From: Candidatus Accumulibacter similis
GTDB taxonomy: Bacteria > Pseudomonadota > Gammaproteobacteria > Burkholderiales > Rhodocyclaceae
Assembly: GCA_013347225.1 (NCBI GenBank)
Contig: CP054595.1
Coordinates: 1,178,001 to 1,242,000, forward strand
DNA length: 64,000 bases
Reading direction: 5' to 3'
The translations under genes were made by a program, and so were the position numbers. This document shows, one piece after another, positions 47,075-57,326 of this stretch. Within the stretch, counting starts at the first letter, position 1; each line of letters starts with the position of its first letter. Below the pieces are notes generated by a model. The model did no database searches. It was not told the DNA's origin and saw nothing but the letters and a program-made list of their open reading frames with translations.

Positions 47075-47815
47075 GTGGAAAGAATAGCGGTGGTCACTGG
47101 AGCGGCAGGCGGCTTGGGCCAGTCGGTGGCGGCGAGGCTGGCAGAGGCAGGCTGGACGCTGGTCGTGACCGGCCGGGACGGCGAGCGCCTGCGCCGCAGA
47201 TACGGCGACAGCCACCTGCAGGTGGTCGCCGACTGCTCCAGCGTGGCTGGATCGCAGCACATTTTCGAGGTGGCCAGAGTGCACCAGATGCTGCCGACGG
47301 CATTGGCGCACTGCGTCGGCAACATCCGCCTGGGCGCGCTGCACCGGATGGCGGACGCCGACTTCATGGCCTGCCTCAACGCCAATCTGGTCAGCGCCTT
47401 CCATACGCTGGCGGCTTTCGTCGGTGCCTTGCGCGACGCCAGGTGTCCCGGGGCGGCGGTGCTGGTCTCCTCGGCCGCGGCGCGCATCGGCACGCCCAAT
47501 CACGAGGCGGTAGCGGCGGCAAAAGCCGGGGTCGAGGGGCTGGTGCGCAGCGCCGCGGCAACCTACGCGAGCCATGGCGTCCGCATCAACGCCATCGCTC
47601 CCGGCATCATGGACACGCCCGCCGCGACCGCCATCCTCGGCACCGCGATGGGCCGCGAGGCGGCTGCCCGGCAGTATCCCTTGCCCGGCATCGGTTCCCC
47701 GGACGAACTGGCCGAACTGATGGTCTGGCTGCTCTCGGACAAGGCTGTCCGCGTGACCGGCCAAGTGTGGTCGATGGACGCCGGCTTTTCCACCATTCGG
47801 CCACTGGTCAGGTGA
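47075..47815 (+). CDS. SDR-family protein lacking the catalytic tyrosine
   Basis: A 246-aa Rossmann-fold protein. The cofactor motif is VVTGAAGGLGQSVAARLAEA. In the active site Ser133 (VLVSSAAARIG) and Lys150 (AAAKAGVEGL) are in register, but the usual Tyr of YxxxK is Val146 (EAVAAAK). VRINAIAPGIMDTPAATAIL and VTGQVWSMDAGF are standard SDR C-terminal features. GTG 47075 follows GGAG at 47061-47064. It diverges from the oxidoreductase-photolyase genes, so it may belong to the same light-linked regulon. Confidence 0.82.
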   Translation: MERIAVVTGAAGGLGQSVAARLAEAGWTLVVTGRDGERLRRRYGDSHLQVVADCSSVAGSQHIFEVARVHQMLPTALAHCVGNIRLGALHRMADADFMACLNANLVSAFHTLAAFVGALRDARCPGAAVLVSSAAARIGTPNHEAVAAAKAGVEGLVRSAAATYASHGVRINAIAPGIMDTPAATAILGTAMGREAAARQYPLPGIGSPDELAELMVWLLSDKAVRVTGQVWSMDAGFSTIRPLVR

Positions 47816-47964
47816 GGGGGCATGGAGCGGTCGGCGCCGGATCGCATTCCGCCCAGCGCTGCACGGCGCGGGTGCGGCGAACTGCTGCCATTCGTCCTCC
47901 CGAGCGCCGCTGCTGCCGCTGCATCCGGGCAAGCGCGAAGGAACAGGCCCGCAAGGGAGTCAGC

Positions 47965-48309
47965 ATGAACGCCTTCAACAGGCTTCCCGGATCCGTGCAG
48001 ACGCCCGCCGGGCGGGAGCGCGACGTACTGCGCCTGCTGCCCCGTGTGCTCGTTCTCGGCACGTTGCTACTGGCATTGCCGTCGCTTGTCGTCAGGATGC
48101 CTCTCGGCGCGTGGGGCGCGGTGGCAGGCGCGACTCCGCTGCAGATGGTCGACATCGTGGCGATCAGTCTCGTGGTCCTGCACTGGACGGTCGTGCTGAC
48201 GGTGGCGATCGCCGCCTTCATCGTCATGGTGATGAAGGGTCCCGCTTATGTCGCCGACGCGTATGCCGTCGAGGATTCGGAAACCCCGGATCCGTCGGAT
48301 TCGCGTTAG
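47965..48309 (+). CDS. Small membrane protein, two predicted helices
   Basis: A 114-aa protein with hydrophobic segments around VLVLGTLLLALPSLVV and VVLHWTVVLTVAIAAFIVMV and an acidic tail ending DSETPDPSDSR. AAGGGA lies about 8 bp before ATG 47965. I do not recognise a family. It sits 30 bp before the ABC1 kinase gene and could be co-transcribed. Confidence 0.65.
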   Translation: MNAFNRLPGSVQTPAGRERDVLRLLPRVLVLGTLLLALPSLVVRMPLGAWGAVAGATPLQMVDIVAISLVVLHWTVVLTVAIAAFIVMVMKGPAYVADAYAVEDSETPDPSDSR

Positions 48310-48339
48310 ACGTCCTCTCACCAAAGGCGGGTTCGCCAC

Positions 48340-49725
48340 ATGGCAGACGTGACAGTCTCCGGAAGCCGAGGCAACATGGGCGACACTGAGCGCAGTGGGC
48401 ACTCTGCGGACACCGCTGCCGTTCCCGGCGGACGTGCGTCCAGGCTTGTCCGCATCGGCACCCTCGCCGGCGGCGTTGCCGGCAGCATGTTGGCCGAAGG
48501 CGCCCGCCAGTTGGCGCAGGGGAAGCGTCCGCGAATCGCTGACCTGTTGCTGACGCCGGCGAACGCCCGCCGTGTTGCAGACCAGCTTGCGCAAATGCGT
48601 GGAGCGGCGATGAAGGTTGGGCAGTTGCTGTCCATGGATGCAGGCGACCTGCTGCCACCGCATCTTGGCAAGATCCTGGCCCGCCTGCGCGCCGACGCGC
48701 AAGCCATGCCGATGAGCCAACTGGTCTCTGTCCTAGATGCCAACTGGGGAAAGGGTTGGGACCGTCACTTTCGGCGGTTCAGCTTCACCCCGGTGGCGGC
48801 GGCGTCGATCGGACAGGTACATCTCGCGGAAACCAGGGACGGGCGCCGCCTGGCGATCAAGGTCCAGTACCCGGGCATTCGCCGGAGCATCGACAGCGAC
48901 ATCGACAACGTTGCCAGCCTGCTGCGAGTTTCCGGCCTGTTGCCGAGTGGCCTCGATGTCGCGCCGCTGCTGCGGGAGGCGAAACGTCAGTTGCACGCCG
49001 AAGCCGATTACCTCGGCGAGGGCGTTTGGCTCGGCCGCTATGCGGGCCTGCTTGCCGACGCTCCCGAGTTCATGCTGCCCGAGGTGCACGCCGAGCTGAC
49101 GACCGGGAGCGTCCTGGCCATGTCCTGCATGGGCGGCGCGCCGGTCGAATCGCTGCTGCACGCCCCGCAGGCGGAGCGCGATCGTGTCGCAGGACTGCTC
49201 TTCCGGCTCTTGTTCCGGGAGATCTTCGAATTCCAACTGATCCAGACCGACGCCAATTTCGCCAACTATCGTTACGATTGCGTCAGCCGCCGAGTGATTC
49301 TGCTCGACTTCGGCGCCACGCGCGCCTATCCCCCAGTCATCGTTGACGCCTATCGTCGGCTGCTGGCGGGTGCCATCGTCGATGACCGGCAGGCTATGGG
49401 CGCAGCCGCCAGCGCCATCGGCTATTTTCGGGCAGACATCCCGGAGCGGCAGCGGCAGCTTGTCCTGGATGTCTTCCAGCAGGCCTGCGAACCGCTGCGT
49501 CACGCAGGTGCCTACGATTTCGGGAGTTCGAATCTGCCAGCCCGCATGCGCGACGCCGGTCTGGCCCTGGGTACGGACAGGGATTCCTGGCATACGCCGC
49601 CGGCGGATGCACTGTTCCTGCACCGCAAGGCCGGCGGTCTCTATCTGCTGGCGGCAAGTCTGAAAGCGCGGGTCGATGTGGGCGCCCTGTTCCGGCCTTA
49701 CGCCTCGCCGCAGGCGCCGCCATGA
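48340..49725 (+). CDS. ABC1/UbiB-family atypical kinase
   Basis: A 461-aa protein of the AarF/ABC1/UbiB group. The family's KxGQ motif is GAAMKVGQLLSMDAG. Kinase-like elements follow: AAASIGQVHLAETRDGRRLA, IKVQYPGIRRSIDSDIDN, LIQTDANFANYRYD (HTDxHxGN-equivalent, altered) and ILLDFGATR. These proteins are ATPases linked to ubiquinone or isoprenoid metabolism. This one is a stand-alone paralogue, not next to ubi genes. Confidence 0.88.
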   Translation: MADVTVSGSRGNMGDTERSGHSADTAAVPGGRASRLVRIGTLAGGVAGSMLAEGARQLAQGKRPRIADLLLTPANARRVADQLAQMRGAAMKVGQLLSMDAGDLLPPHLGKILARLRADAQAMPMSQLVSVLDANWGKGWDRHFRRFSFTPVAAASIGQVHLAETRDGRRLAIKVQYPGIRRSIDSDIDNVASLLRVSGLLPSGLDVAPLLREAKRQLHAEADYLGEGVWLGRYAGLLADAPEFMLPEVHAELTTGSVLAMSCMGGAPVESLLHAPQAERDRVAGLLFRLLFREIFEFQLIQTDANFANYRYDCVSRRVILLDFGATRAYPPVIVDAYRRLLAGAIVDDRQAMGAAASAIGYFRADIPERQRQLVLDVFQQACEPLRHAGAYDFGSSNLPARMRDAGLALGTDRDSWHTPPADALFLHRKAGGLYLLAASLKARVDVGALFRPYASPQAPP

Positions 49726-49940
49726 GCCAGTGGCGAGGCGGCAGACGCACAGGCCGGGCGTTCGATCATCGTGCCTCGCCGTTGGCCGCAGCGGACTTCA
49801 TGCCGACCTGGCGGGGGCGCGTCATTGACGACCTCCCGCCACCGGACCTGGCGTGCGCCCGACAGATCGGTCTTCTGATCGCCGAACGTCAGGAGGGTCG
49901 GTTCAAGCTTGATCTGCGCGCAATAGACCTTGTCGACTGA
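49722..49940 (+). CDS. Small hypothetical protein coupled to the ABC1 kinase
   Basis: A 72-aa ORF that begins in the ATGA overlap of the kinase stop and ends 13 bp before the phosphatase start. The C-terminal half (ARQIGLLIAERQEGRFKLDL) looks protein-like. No family is recognised; coding status rests on the tight packing between neighbours. Confidence 0.45.
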   Translation: MSQWRGGRRTGRAFDHRASPLAAADFMPTWRGRVIDDLPPPDLACARQIGLLIAERQEGRFKLDLRAIDLVD

Positions 49941-49953
49941 ATGCAGGAAGACG

Positions 49954-50535
49954 ATGCGCAAACTGCTCATTCTTTCGCTCGTGGCCCTGGCATCGTCGTG
50001 GCCGGCCCGGGCCGACGACGCGCCCCTGCCGCTTGGCGAACTGGCGAAGCCGGGCCGGGTACTGATGCTCCGCCATGCGCATGCACCGGGAGTCGGCGAT
50101 CCGGTGAATCTGGTCATCGGCGACTGTTCCACCCAGCGCAACCTCGACGCCAAGGGCCGGGTTCAGGCACGAGACCTGGGGGCTCGTTTGCGCGCGGCTG
50201 GCCTGACCAAGGCGAGAGTCCTTGCAAGCCAGTGGTGCCGCGCGCTCGAAACGGCCCGCTTGCTGGACCTCGGGGCGGTGGAGCCCTTGCCGGAACTGAA
50301 TTCGTTCTTCGGACGACAGAACGATCGGCAAAGGATTCTGGATCGTCTGCGGGCGTTTCTCGCCCGCTTGCCCGCTGACGGTCCGCCGGTGATCCTGGTT
50401 ACCCATCAAGTCGTGGTGGACGCTTTCACCGGGGCATCGCCGCCGCCAGGTGGCGGCAGCATCTTCAAGCTCAACGGGACGGGGGCACCCGAATGGCTTG
50501 GCACCATTCCGGTCGAAATGCGCAGTGGCTCATGA
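49954..50535 (+). CDS. Secreted histidine phosphatase-family protein
   Basis: A 193-aa protein with a signal peptide (LLILSLVALASSWPARA). The phosphatase-fold motif is VLMLRHAHAPG with His41 as the phospho-accepting residue (RHA instead of the common RHG). Arg in SQWCRALETARLL and the second His in ILVTHQVVVDAFTG complete the catalytic pocket. The substrate is unknown. GGAAG precedes ATG 49954. Confidence 0.85.
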   Translation: MRKLLILSLVALASSWPARADDAPLPLGELAKPGRVLMLRHAHAPGVGDPVNLVIGDCSTQRNLDAKGRVQARDLGARLRAAGLTKARVLASQWCRALETARLLDLGAVEPLPELNSFFGRQNDRQRILDRLRAFLARLPADGPPVILVTHQVVVDAFTGASPPPGGGSIFKLNGTGAPEWLGTIPVEMRSGS

Positions 50536-50717
50536 ACACGACCGCGCTCGAGAATGCCTGCAGAGACGGCGGATGAAGTCTACGCGGCTGCTTCGGCAGT
50601 CGGGCAGTCTGGCAGAGCAGCTTTACCGAAATTCGCTGGCAGTATGTGCAACTCGGCGCTGGGGGTCTGCCGCGCCACGGCGCCGCACCACGTCTTGGAC
50701 CAACGGGCGCGCTTTCC

Positions 50718-50746
50718 TTGACAGTGCAGCAACCCTTCCCTATACT
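50718..50746 (+). promoter_or_regulatory. Sigma-70 promoter of tRNA-Lys
   Basis: TTGACA (50718-50723), 17-bp spacer, TATACT (50741-50746). This near-consensus promoter would start transcription about 7 bp before the mature tRNA. Confidence 0.88.
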
Positions 50747-50759
50747 GCGCGGCTCTTGA

Positions 50760-50835
50760 GGGTTGGTAGCTCAGTCGGTAGAGCAGTGGACTTTTAATCC
50801 ATTGGTCGAGGGTTCGAGTCCCTCCCGACCCACCA
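50760..50835 (+). tRNA. tRNA-Lys (anticodon TTT)
   Basis: A 76-nt cloverleaf with CCA encoded. The acceptor stem GGGTTGG pairs with CCGACCC (one T-G pair). The D-loop region is AGCTCAGTCGGTAGAGC, the anticodon loop is CT-TTT-AA at 50791-50797, and the T arm contains GGTTCGAGTCC. It reads UUU, hence Lys codons AAA and AAG. It has its own promoter and terminator, so it is a monocistronic tRNA unit. Confidence 0.97.
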
Positions 50836-50852
50836 AGGAATGCAAGACGGGA

Positions 50853-50879
50853 AGCCCGGCTCACAAGGCCGGGTTTTTT
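50853..50879 (+). terminator. Rho-independent terminator of tRNA-Lys
   Basis: Stem AGCCCGGC / GCCGGGTT with a 7-nt loop, followed directly by a run of T. Confidence 0.88.
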
Positions 50880-51160
50880 CGTTCCGGGATGAACTCAGGC
50901 GCCTGGTTGTCAGCGCGATGGCAGACCCTGGTGCCGCTGATCCGCGCCACGCTGCGGCACGGGCAATTGGTTCCGGATGCACGGCTGCGTCTGGGCGCTC
51001 TCGCTGCACGTGGGGCTCGCCTTGGTAGCCAGTCCACGCCCGTCAACGGAGGTCGCTGTGCGCTTCGCCTGGCCGCGGCGCTGCCGTCACGGCAGGGGTC
51101 ACCGGCGGAATGACGGGCGGCGGAGCTGAAGCCGCCACCCGCCGGTCTTGCTGCGGCAGT

Positions 51161-53287
51161 TCAGGCAGGGGCAGATGCCGGTCCGGGCGTGGCGCCACCC
51201 TCTTCGGCGGTGACCGCCTTCATCGACAGGCGGACGCGGCCCTTCTCATCGGCTTCGAGCACCTTGACGCGGACCTTCTGGCCGTCCTTGAGGTAATCGG
51301 CGACGGCGTTGACCCGCTCGTTGGCGATCTGCGAGATGTGCAGGAGACCGTCGCGCCCCGGCAGGATGCTGACGATGGCGCCGAAGTCGAGCAGTTTGAG
51401 CACCGTGCCGTCGTAGGTCTTGCCGACTTCGACGTCGGCGGTGATCGACTCGATGCGTGCGCGGGCTGCGTTGGCGGCCTCGCCGCTGACCGAGGCGATG
51501 GTGATCGTGCCGTCATCCTTGATGTCGATCGTCGTGCCGGTTTCTTCGGTGATGGCGCGGATCACCGCGCCGCCCTTGCCGATGACGTCGCGAATCTTCT
51601 CGGGGTTGATCTTCATCGTGTAGAGGCGCGGCGCGTAGGTCGAAACCTCCTCGCGGTGTCCGGCCATCGAACCCCGCATCTGCTTCAGGATGTGCAGGCG
51701 TGCTTCGCCGGCCTGCGCGAGGGCAACCTGCATGATCTCCTTGGTGATTCCCTGGATCTTGATGTCCATCTGCAGCGCCGTCACGCCGGCCTCGGTGCCG
51801 GCAACCTTGAAGTCCATGTCGCCGAGGTGGTCCTCGTCACCGAGGATATCGGTCAGGACGGCAACGCGGTTGCCTTCCTTGATCAGGCCCATGGCGATTC
51901 CGGCAACATGCGCCTTCAGCGGTACGCCGGCATCCATCAGCGCGAGCGAGGCGCCGCAGACGCTGGCCATCGAACTCGAACCATTCGACTCGGTGATCTC
52001 GGAGACCACCCGGATGGTGTAGGAGAACTCCTCCGGCGACGGCAGGACGGCCAGCAGGGCGCGCTTGGCCAGCCGGCCGTGGCCGATCTCGCGTCGCTTC
52101 GGCGAGCCGACGCGGCCGCATTCACCGGTGGCGTAGGGCGGGAAGTTGTAGTGCAGCATGAAGCGCTCACGATACTCACCGGAAAGCGCGTCGATGATCT
52201 GCTCGTCGCGTCCGGTACCCAGCGTCGCGGCGACAATGGCCTGCGTTTCCCCGCGCGTGAAGAGGGCGGAGCCATGCGCGCGCGGCAGGATGCCCGAACG
52301 GATGGCGATCGGCCTGACGGTCCGTGTGTCGCGGCCATCGATGCGCGGCTCGCCGGCGAGGATGCGGCCACGAACGATTCGCGCCTCGGCCGCGTCGACC
52401 ATGTGCCGGATGGCGTTGGCGTCCGGTGCGTCGTCGTCGGCGGTCAGGGTCTCGACGGCGTAGGCCGTGATCTCCTTGATTCGCTGCGTGCGCAGTTGCT
52501 TGCTGGTGATGCGGTAGGCCTCCTCGAGTTCGGCTTGCACGAGCCGGTCGAGCTTGCTGTGCACGGCCTCGTTCCTGGCGGCAGGGGCCCATTCCCACTC
52601 CGGTTTGCCGGCCTCGTCGGCCAGTTGGTTGATCGCCTCGATCGCCGCCTGCATCTGCTGGTGTCCGAAGACGACGGCGCCCAGCATGACATCTTCGGGC
52701 AGTTCCCTGGCCTCCGATTCGACCATCAGCACGGCTGCCTGCGTTCCCGCCACAACCAGATCGAGCCGGCTCGACTGCAGCTGGCTGCTGGTCGGATTGA
52801 GAACATACTGACCGTCGATGTGGCCGACACGGGCGGCGCCGATCGGGCCATCGAACGGGATGCCCGAGATCGCCAGTGCCGCCGAGGCGCCGATCAGCGC
52901 CGGCACGTCGGGGTCGATCTCCGGGTCGAGCGACATCACCATCGCGACGACCTGCACCTCGTGGTAGAAGCCGTCCGGGAACAGCGGGCGCAGCGGGCGA
53001 TCGATCAGACGCGAAGTCAGCGTCTCCTTTTCGGAGGGGCGGCCTTCGCGCTTGAAGAAGCCGCCGGGGATTCGTCCTGCCGCGTACGTCTTTTCGATGT
53101 AATCGACTGTCAGCGGGAAGAAATCCTGCCCCGGCTTGGCCGTGCGGTTGCCGACGACGGTGACCAGCACCACCGTCTCGCCCATCGAGACCATTACGGC
53201 GCCGCCTGCCTGGCGCGCGATCTCCCCGGTTTCCAGCGTGACCTGTTGCGCGCCGTAGGCGAAGCTCTTCTTGACGATATTAAACAT
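51161..53287 (-). CDS. pnp: Polyribonucleotide nucleotidyltransferase
   Basis: PNPase, 708 aa, a 3'-5' phosphorolytic exoribonuclease. Two RNase PH-like domains are seen ([60 protein letters not shown]), followed by KH ([20 protein letters not shown]) and S1 ([17 protein letters not shown]) domains. It lies 183 bp downstream of rpsO on the same strand, the standard rpsO-pnp order. The intergenic hairpin probably affects processing. Confidence 0.98.
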   Translation of the reverse strand: MFNIVKKSFAYGAQQVTLETGEIARQAGGAVMVSMGETVVLVTVVGNRTAKPGQDFFPLTVDYIEKTYAAGRIPGGFFKREGRPSEKETLTSRLIDRPLRPLFPDGFYHEVQVVAMVMSLDPEIDPDVPALIGASAALAISGIPFDGPIGAARVGHIDGQYVLNPTSSQLQSSRLDLVVAGTQAAVLMVESEARELPEDVMLGAVVFGHQQMQAAIEAINQLADEAGKPEWEWAPAARNEAVHSKLDRLVQAELEEAYRITSKQLRTQRIKEITAYAVETLTADDDAPDANAIRHMVDAAEARIVRGRILAGEPRIDGRDTRTVRPIAIRSGILPRAHGSALFTRGETQAIVAATLGTGRDEQIIDALSGEYRERFMLHYNFPPYATGECGRVGSPKRREIGHGRLAKRALLAVLPSPEEFSYTIRVVSEITESNGSSSMASVCGASLALMDAGVPLKAHVAGIAMGLIKEGNRVAVLTDILGDEDHLGDMDFKVAGTEAGVTALQMDIKIQGITKEIMQVALAQAGEARLHILKQMRGSMAGHREEVSTYAPRLYTMKINPEKIRDVIGKGGAVIRAITEETGTTIDIKDDGTITIASVSGEAANAARARIESITADVEVGKTYDGTVLKLLDFGAIVSILPGRDGLLHISQIANERVNAVADYLKDGQKVRVKVLEADEKGRVRLSMKAVTAEEGGATPGPASAPA

Positions 53288-53385
53288 TTTTCCCTTTCTC
53301 GATAGTCTGGCGCGTGCCTGCCCACGACTCCGGCAGGCAAGTCAACCGACGCGCCCGTTTGCCAACCAGGCTGCTGCAGCACGAA

Positions 53386-53416
53386 CAGCGGCCAGCCCAC
53401 TCGGGGCTGGCCGCTG
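53386..53416 (-). promoter_or_regulatory. Strong hairpin in the rpsO-pnp intergenic region
   Basis: Perfect 13-bp inverted repeat (CAGCGGCCAGCCC and its complement) with a 5-nt loop, between the rpsO stop and the pnp start. No T-run follows on the transcribed strand, so it is not a classical terminator. In E. coli the equivalent place holds the RNase III-processed hairpin used in PNPase autoregulation. Confidence 0.7.
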
Positions 53417-53470
53417 ACGGCTTTCGAGTTGCCTGCACATGCCGACCGCGGTGCGGTTCGGTGAGCAGGC

Positions 53471-53740
53471 CTACTTGCGCAGGCCGAGACGCTGAATCAG
53501 GCTGCGGTACGAGTCAACGTTGGTGCGCTTGAGGTAGTCCAGCAACTTGCGGCGGCGGCTGACCATGCGCAGCAGACCGCGACGCGAGTGATTGTCCTTC
53601 TTGTGTTCCTTGAAGTGGCCGGTGAGGTCATTGATGCGGGCGGTCAGCAGAGCGACCTGGACTTCCGATGAACCCGTGTCGCCAGCCGCACGCTGGTAAT
53701 CGGTCATGATCTGCGCTTTTTGCGCAACACTTATCGCCAT
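53471..53740 (-). CDS. rpsO: 30S ribosomal protein S15
   Basis: Exactly the canonical 89 residues: [16 protein letters not shown] at the start, [40 protein letters not shown] and a final RLGLRK. Binds 16S rRNA in the platform. ATG 53740 is preceded by GAGA-type purine-rich sequence; the longer upstream frame is leader. Confidence 0.98.
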   Translation of the reverse strand: MAISVAQKAQIMTDYQRAAGDTGSSEVQVALLTARINDLTGHFKEHKKDNHSRRGLLRMVSRRRKLLDYLKRTNVDSYRSLIQRLGLRK

Positions 53741-53838
53741 CTCAAACTCTCTTTCCTTGGGATCGGCGCCGCCCCGGTTTGATAGAGCCAACGCCCGGTT
53801 GATGAATGTGTTGAATCGCTTGGCGAAGCGAACCGCGG

Positions 53839-53867
53839 ATTCTATCCGCTGCCGGCCGCAACGGCAA
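53839..53867 (-). promoter_or_regulatory. Putative sigma-70 promoter of rpsO-pnp
   Basis: On the minus strand TTGCCG (53862-53867), 17-bp spacer, TAGAAT (53839-53844). It would give a leader of about 90 nt before rpsO. Confidence 0.55.
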
Positions 53868-53930
53868 GGCTGCCGCAATCCTGCGGGGAATCGTCGGCGC
53901 TTGCCGCCGCGAGCGGGTGGTCCGTGGCGG

Positions 53931-56573
53931 CTATGCCAGTGCCCGGCCGACGACTTCGCGTACGTCCGGCGACAGGCCGGTGCTCGCGTGGAGTTCGCCC
54001 AGTGCCGATGCGGCGTGCGACTGCCGCCGCGCGTCGAAGCGACGCCAGCGGTCGAAGCGGCGTGTCAGGCGGGCCGCCACCTGCGGATTGAAACGGTCGA
54101 TGGCGGCGATCTGCCTGGCGAGGAAACGGTAGCCGCAGCCGTTGGCGGCATGGAAGCGGACGTGGTTGTTGCCGAAGCTGTTGAGCAGCGCATAGACCTT
54201 GTTCGGGTTGTGCAGGTCGAACGAGCGATGCGCGAGCAGCGCCTCGACGATCGCCAGGGTATCCGGCAGCCGGCTCGAAGCCTGCACCGAGAGCCACTTG
54301 TCGATCACCAGCGCCTCGCCCTGCCAGCGTTCGTGGAAAGCAGCCAGCGCCTGGCGGCGCTGTTCGCAGTCGTGCTGCGCGAGGACAGCGAGGGCTGCGA
54401 ACTGGTCGCTCATGTTGTCCGCCGAGGCAAACTGACGCATCGCCAGTTGGTGCATGGCGACCGTTGCCAGTTCGCCGAGGTATCCCAGGCAGACGTTGCG
54501 CAATGCGCGCCGGCCGGCCGCTGCCGGCGTCGCCTCGTAGGGGCCGGCGGTCGCCAGCGACTCGTAGCGTTGCAGGAAGCTGTCCTGCAGCCGCTCGGCG
54601 ACGAACCGGCGCAGCCCGTTGCGCGCGGCGTGCAGCGCGTCCGGGTCGACGACGGCCATGTCTTCGGCCAGCGTTGCCTCACCGGGCAGCGTCAGGACCT
54701 CGGCGGCAAAGGCGGGGTCGCTGTCGGCGTGCAGCAGGCTCTGCCGCAGGGCGTCGGCGAAGCCTGCCGGCCAGTGGCTGGCGCGGCCGGCAGCGAAGTC
54801 GGCGGCGGCGGCAAGGATCAGCCGGCTGGCCAGGCGCTGTCCTGCTTCCCAGCGATTGAAGGGGTCGCTGTCGTGCGCGAGAAGGCAGTTCAACTCGTCG
54901 TCGTGCCATTCGCGATCGAGGATCACAGGCGCCGAGAAGTCGCGCAACAGCGATGGCACGGGTGCCGTCGGCACTCCTTCGAAGACGAACTGCTGCTCGT
55001 CGGCGGTCAGCGCCAGGATGCGTGTCGTCTGGCCGCGATCCGCCGTGTCGCCCTCGCCGGCGAGGTACAGCGGCAGGTCGTTGCCCTCTGCACCGACCAG
55101 GCCGATCGTCACCGGGATGTGGAAGGGCGGCGCAGCCGCGCTGGCGGCGGGCCGCGTTTGCGACAACGTCAGGACGTAGCGCTGTCCGGCCGGGTCATGG
55201 CGGCCGTCGGCGCGCAGGTGCGGCGTGCCGGCATGGTCGTACCAGAGCATGAACTGCCGCAGGTCGACGCCCGCGGCGTCGGCCATGGCGGCGACGAAAT
55301 CGTCGCAGGTGACCGCCTGGCCGTCATGGCGGTGAAAGTAGAGATCCATGCCACGGCGGAACGCCTGCCGGCCGATCAGCGTCTGCAGCATGCGCACCAC
55401 CTCGGCGCCCTTCTCGTACACGGTGCTGGTGTAGAAGTTGTTGATCTCGATGTAGGAATCGGGACGGACAGGGTGCGCCATCGGGCCGGCGTCCTCGGGG
55501 AACTGGGTCGCGCGCAGCGCGCGCACGTCGCGAATCCGCGTCACCGCCCGACCGTGCATGTCGGCGCCGAATTCCTGGTCGCGGAAGACGGTCAGCCCTT
55601 CCTTGAGCGACAGCTGGAACCAGTCGCGGCAGGTGACCCGGTTGCCGGTCCAGTTGTGGAAGTACTCATGCGCGACGACGCGGTCGATGTTCTGGTAATC
55701 GCTGTCGGTGGCGGTGTCGGTCCGGGCAAGGACGTACTTGGTATTGAAGATGTTCAGCCCCTTGTTCTCCATGGCGCCCATGTTGAAGTCGCCGACGGCG
55801 ACGATCATGTAATGGTCGAGGTCGCATTCGAGGCCGAAGACTTCCTCGTCCCAGCGCATCGAACGCTTCAGGGCGTCCATCGCGTGCCCGCACTGGTCGA
55901 GCTTGCCCGGCTCGACGTAGACGGCCAGTTCGACCTGGCGGCCGCTGGCGGTGGTGAAGCGGTCACGCAGGACGTCGAGGCGGGCGGCGACGAGCGCGAA
56001 GAGATAGCATGGCTTGGGGAAGGGATCGTGCCAGCGCGCCCAGTGGCGATCCGGCCCCGCGTCGCCGCTGGCGACCGGGTTGCCGTTGGCCAGCAGGATC
56101 GGCAGGCTGGAGCGGTCGGCGTGCAGGGTGACGACGTAGGTCGACATGATGTCCGGCCGGTCGGGAAACCAGGTGATGCGGCGGAATCCCTGTGCTTCGC
56201 ACTGCGTGAAGTAGCCGTCCTTCGACCGGTAGAGTCCGGACAGGCTGCCGTTGTGGTCGGCGTCGATGCGAACGCGTGTGCACAGGAGCAGGGTGTCCGG
56301 CGGATCGGCGATCGTCAGCGCTGTCTCGCTGCAGTGGTATTCGGCGGCGGCGAGCGGTCTGCCGTCGATGGCCAGCGAGATGGTCTGCAGGCCGTGGCCG
56401 TCGAGCCGCAATGGCTGCGCGGCGCTGACCGCCGGGTTGCGCCGCAGGTGCAGCCGGCTGTCGACGAGCACCTCGCCGCTGCGAAAGTCGATCTGCAGCT
56501 CGACGAGGTCGACGAGAAAGGGCGGCGGGGCGTAATCCTGGCGACGGATTCTCTGCGGTTCTGCTGTGTTCAT
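53931..56573 (-). CDS. pepN: Aminopeptidase N (M1 family)
   Basis: Zinc aminopeptidase of 880 aa. The exopeptidase motif [11 protein letters not shown] lies near residue 265. The zinc site is HEYFHNW with His302, Glu303 and His306, and the third ligand is the Glu in [15 protein letters not shown]. The N-terminus ([17 protein letters not shown]) and the C-terminal helical domain ([20 protein letters not shown]) match the E. coli PepN branch. It degrades peptides in the cytoplasm. Confidence 0.97.
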   Translation of the reverse strand: MNTAEPQRIRRQDYAPPPFLVDLVELQIDFRSGEVLVDSRLHLRRNPAVSAAQPLRLDGHGLQTISLAIDGRPLAAAEYHCSETALTIADPPDTLLLCTRVRIDADHNGSLSGLYRSKDGYFTQCEAQGFRRITWFPDRPDIMSTYVVTLHADRSSLPILLANGNPVASGDAGPDRHWARWHDPFPKPCYLFALVAARLDVLRDRFTTASGRQVELAVYVEPGKLDQCGHAMDALKRSMRWDEEVFGLECDLDHYMIVAVGDFNMGAMENKGLNIFNTKYVLARTDTATDSDYQNIDRVVAHEYFHNWTGNRVTCRDWFQLSLKEGLTVFRDQEFGADMHGRAVTRIRDVRALRATQFPEDAGPMAHPVRPDSYIEINNFYTSTVYEKGAEVVRMLQTLIGRQAFRRGMDLYFHRHDGQAVTCDDFVAAMADAAGVDLRQFMLWYDHAGTPHLRADGRHDPAGQRYVLTLSQTRPAASAAAPPFHIPVTIGLVGAEGNDLPLYLAGEGDTADRGQTTRILALTADEQQFVFEGVPTAPVPSLLRDFSAPVILDREWHDDELNCLLAHDSDPFNRWEAGQRLASRLILAAAADFAAGRASHWPAGFADALRQSLLHADSDPAFAAEVLTLPGEATLAEDMAVVDPDALHAARNGLRRFVAERLQDSFLQRYESLATAGPYEATPAAAGRRALRNVCLGYLGELATVAMHQLAMRQFASADNMSDQFAALAVLAQHDCEQRRQALAAFHERWQGEALVIDKWLSVQASSRLPDTLAIVEALLAHRSFDLHNPNKVYALLNSFGNNHVRFHAANGCGYRFLARQIAAIDRFNPQVAARLTRRFDRWRRFDARRQSHAASALGELHASTGLSPDVREVVGRALA

Positions 56574-56663
56574 GGCTGTTGCATGTCCTGTGGGTGGCGC
56601 TGCCGCCTTCGCTGTCGCGGTCGGCTGCGTGCTCCGTTGGCGATCGGTGGCGGCGGCGCCGGG

Positions 56664-57326
56664 TCAGGGCTTGCCCAAGGCGCCGGTGTCGCGCAACCGG
56701 GTGGCGATCTCGCTCGCCATCTGGCGGTAGCCAGCGGCGTTCGGGTGGATCGGGTCGGCTTTCAGCTTCGGGTCGGCAAGGATGCCGGCAACGATGCCCG
56801 CCAACAGCGGCAGCTTTTCCTCGCTCGCCAGCTCGGCATAGAGTTTCGCGTCCGGCAACTGGCCGCTGATGGCGCCGAGCAGCGACAGCCGCGGCACGGC
56901 GACCAGAACGACCTCGGCACCCGCCTGCCGGCTGGCGCGAACGATCGCCCGCAGATCCTCCTTGACCTCCGCTTCCGACCGTCGGCGGAGAAAGTCGTTG
57001 CCGCCGAGTTCGACGATCACCAGCCGCGGTCGTGTCGCCTGCAGGGTGTCGCCGATCCGCTCGCGAGCGGTCGCCGCGGTATCGCCCGGCACGCCCGCAT
57101 TGTGCACGCGCCAGCCGCTGCTCGCCGCCAGCTGGCTGGGGTAGTCCTCGCCGGGACCGGCGCCGGTGCCGTGGGTGATGCTGTCACCGAAGGCGAGGAC
57201 CGGACTGCCGGCTGGCAGTGCCGCGAGTCGCGGCGACTTGTCGCAGCCGGCGAGACAGGCGACGGCCAGCAGCAGGAGCAGGCGGAAGATGGCGACGGCG
57301 GGCTGTTCTCTCTTGCGGGCGTTCAC
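56664..57326 (-). CDS. SGNH-family arylesterase/lysophospholipase (TesA-like), lipoprotein
   Basis: A 220-aa hydrolase. The signal peptide carries a lipobox (CLAGC, Cys28), so a lipoprotein is likely. SGNH blocks: GDSITHG with the nucleophile Ser49, GVPGDT, LGGNDFLRR, and DPIHPNAAGY supplying the Asp and His. GTG 57326 overlaps the prmB stop (GTGA), so it is coupled to prmB. Confidence 0.9.
   Translation of the reverse strand: MNARKREQPAVAIFRLLLLLAVACLAGCDKSPRLAALPAGSPVLAFGDSITHGTGAGPGEDYPSQLAASSGWRVHNAGVPGDTAATARERIGDTLQATRPRLVIVELGGNDFLRRRSEAEVKEDLRAIVRASRQAGAEVVLVAVPRLSLLGAISGQLPDAKLYAELASEEKLPLLAGIVAGILADPKLKADPIHPNAAGYRQMASEIATRLRDTGALGKP

Noticed and set aside
51110..53305. Plus-strand open frame covering pnp
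   Set aside because: Shadow of pnp, whose KH and S1 domains are unambiguous on the minus strand.
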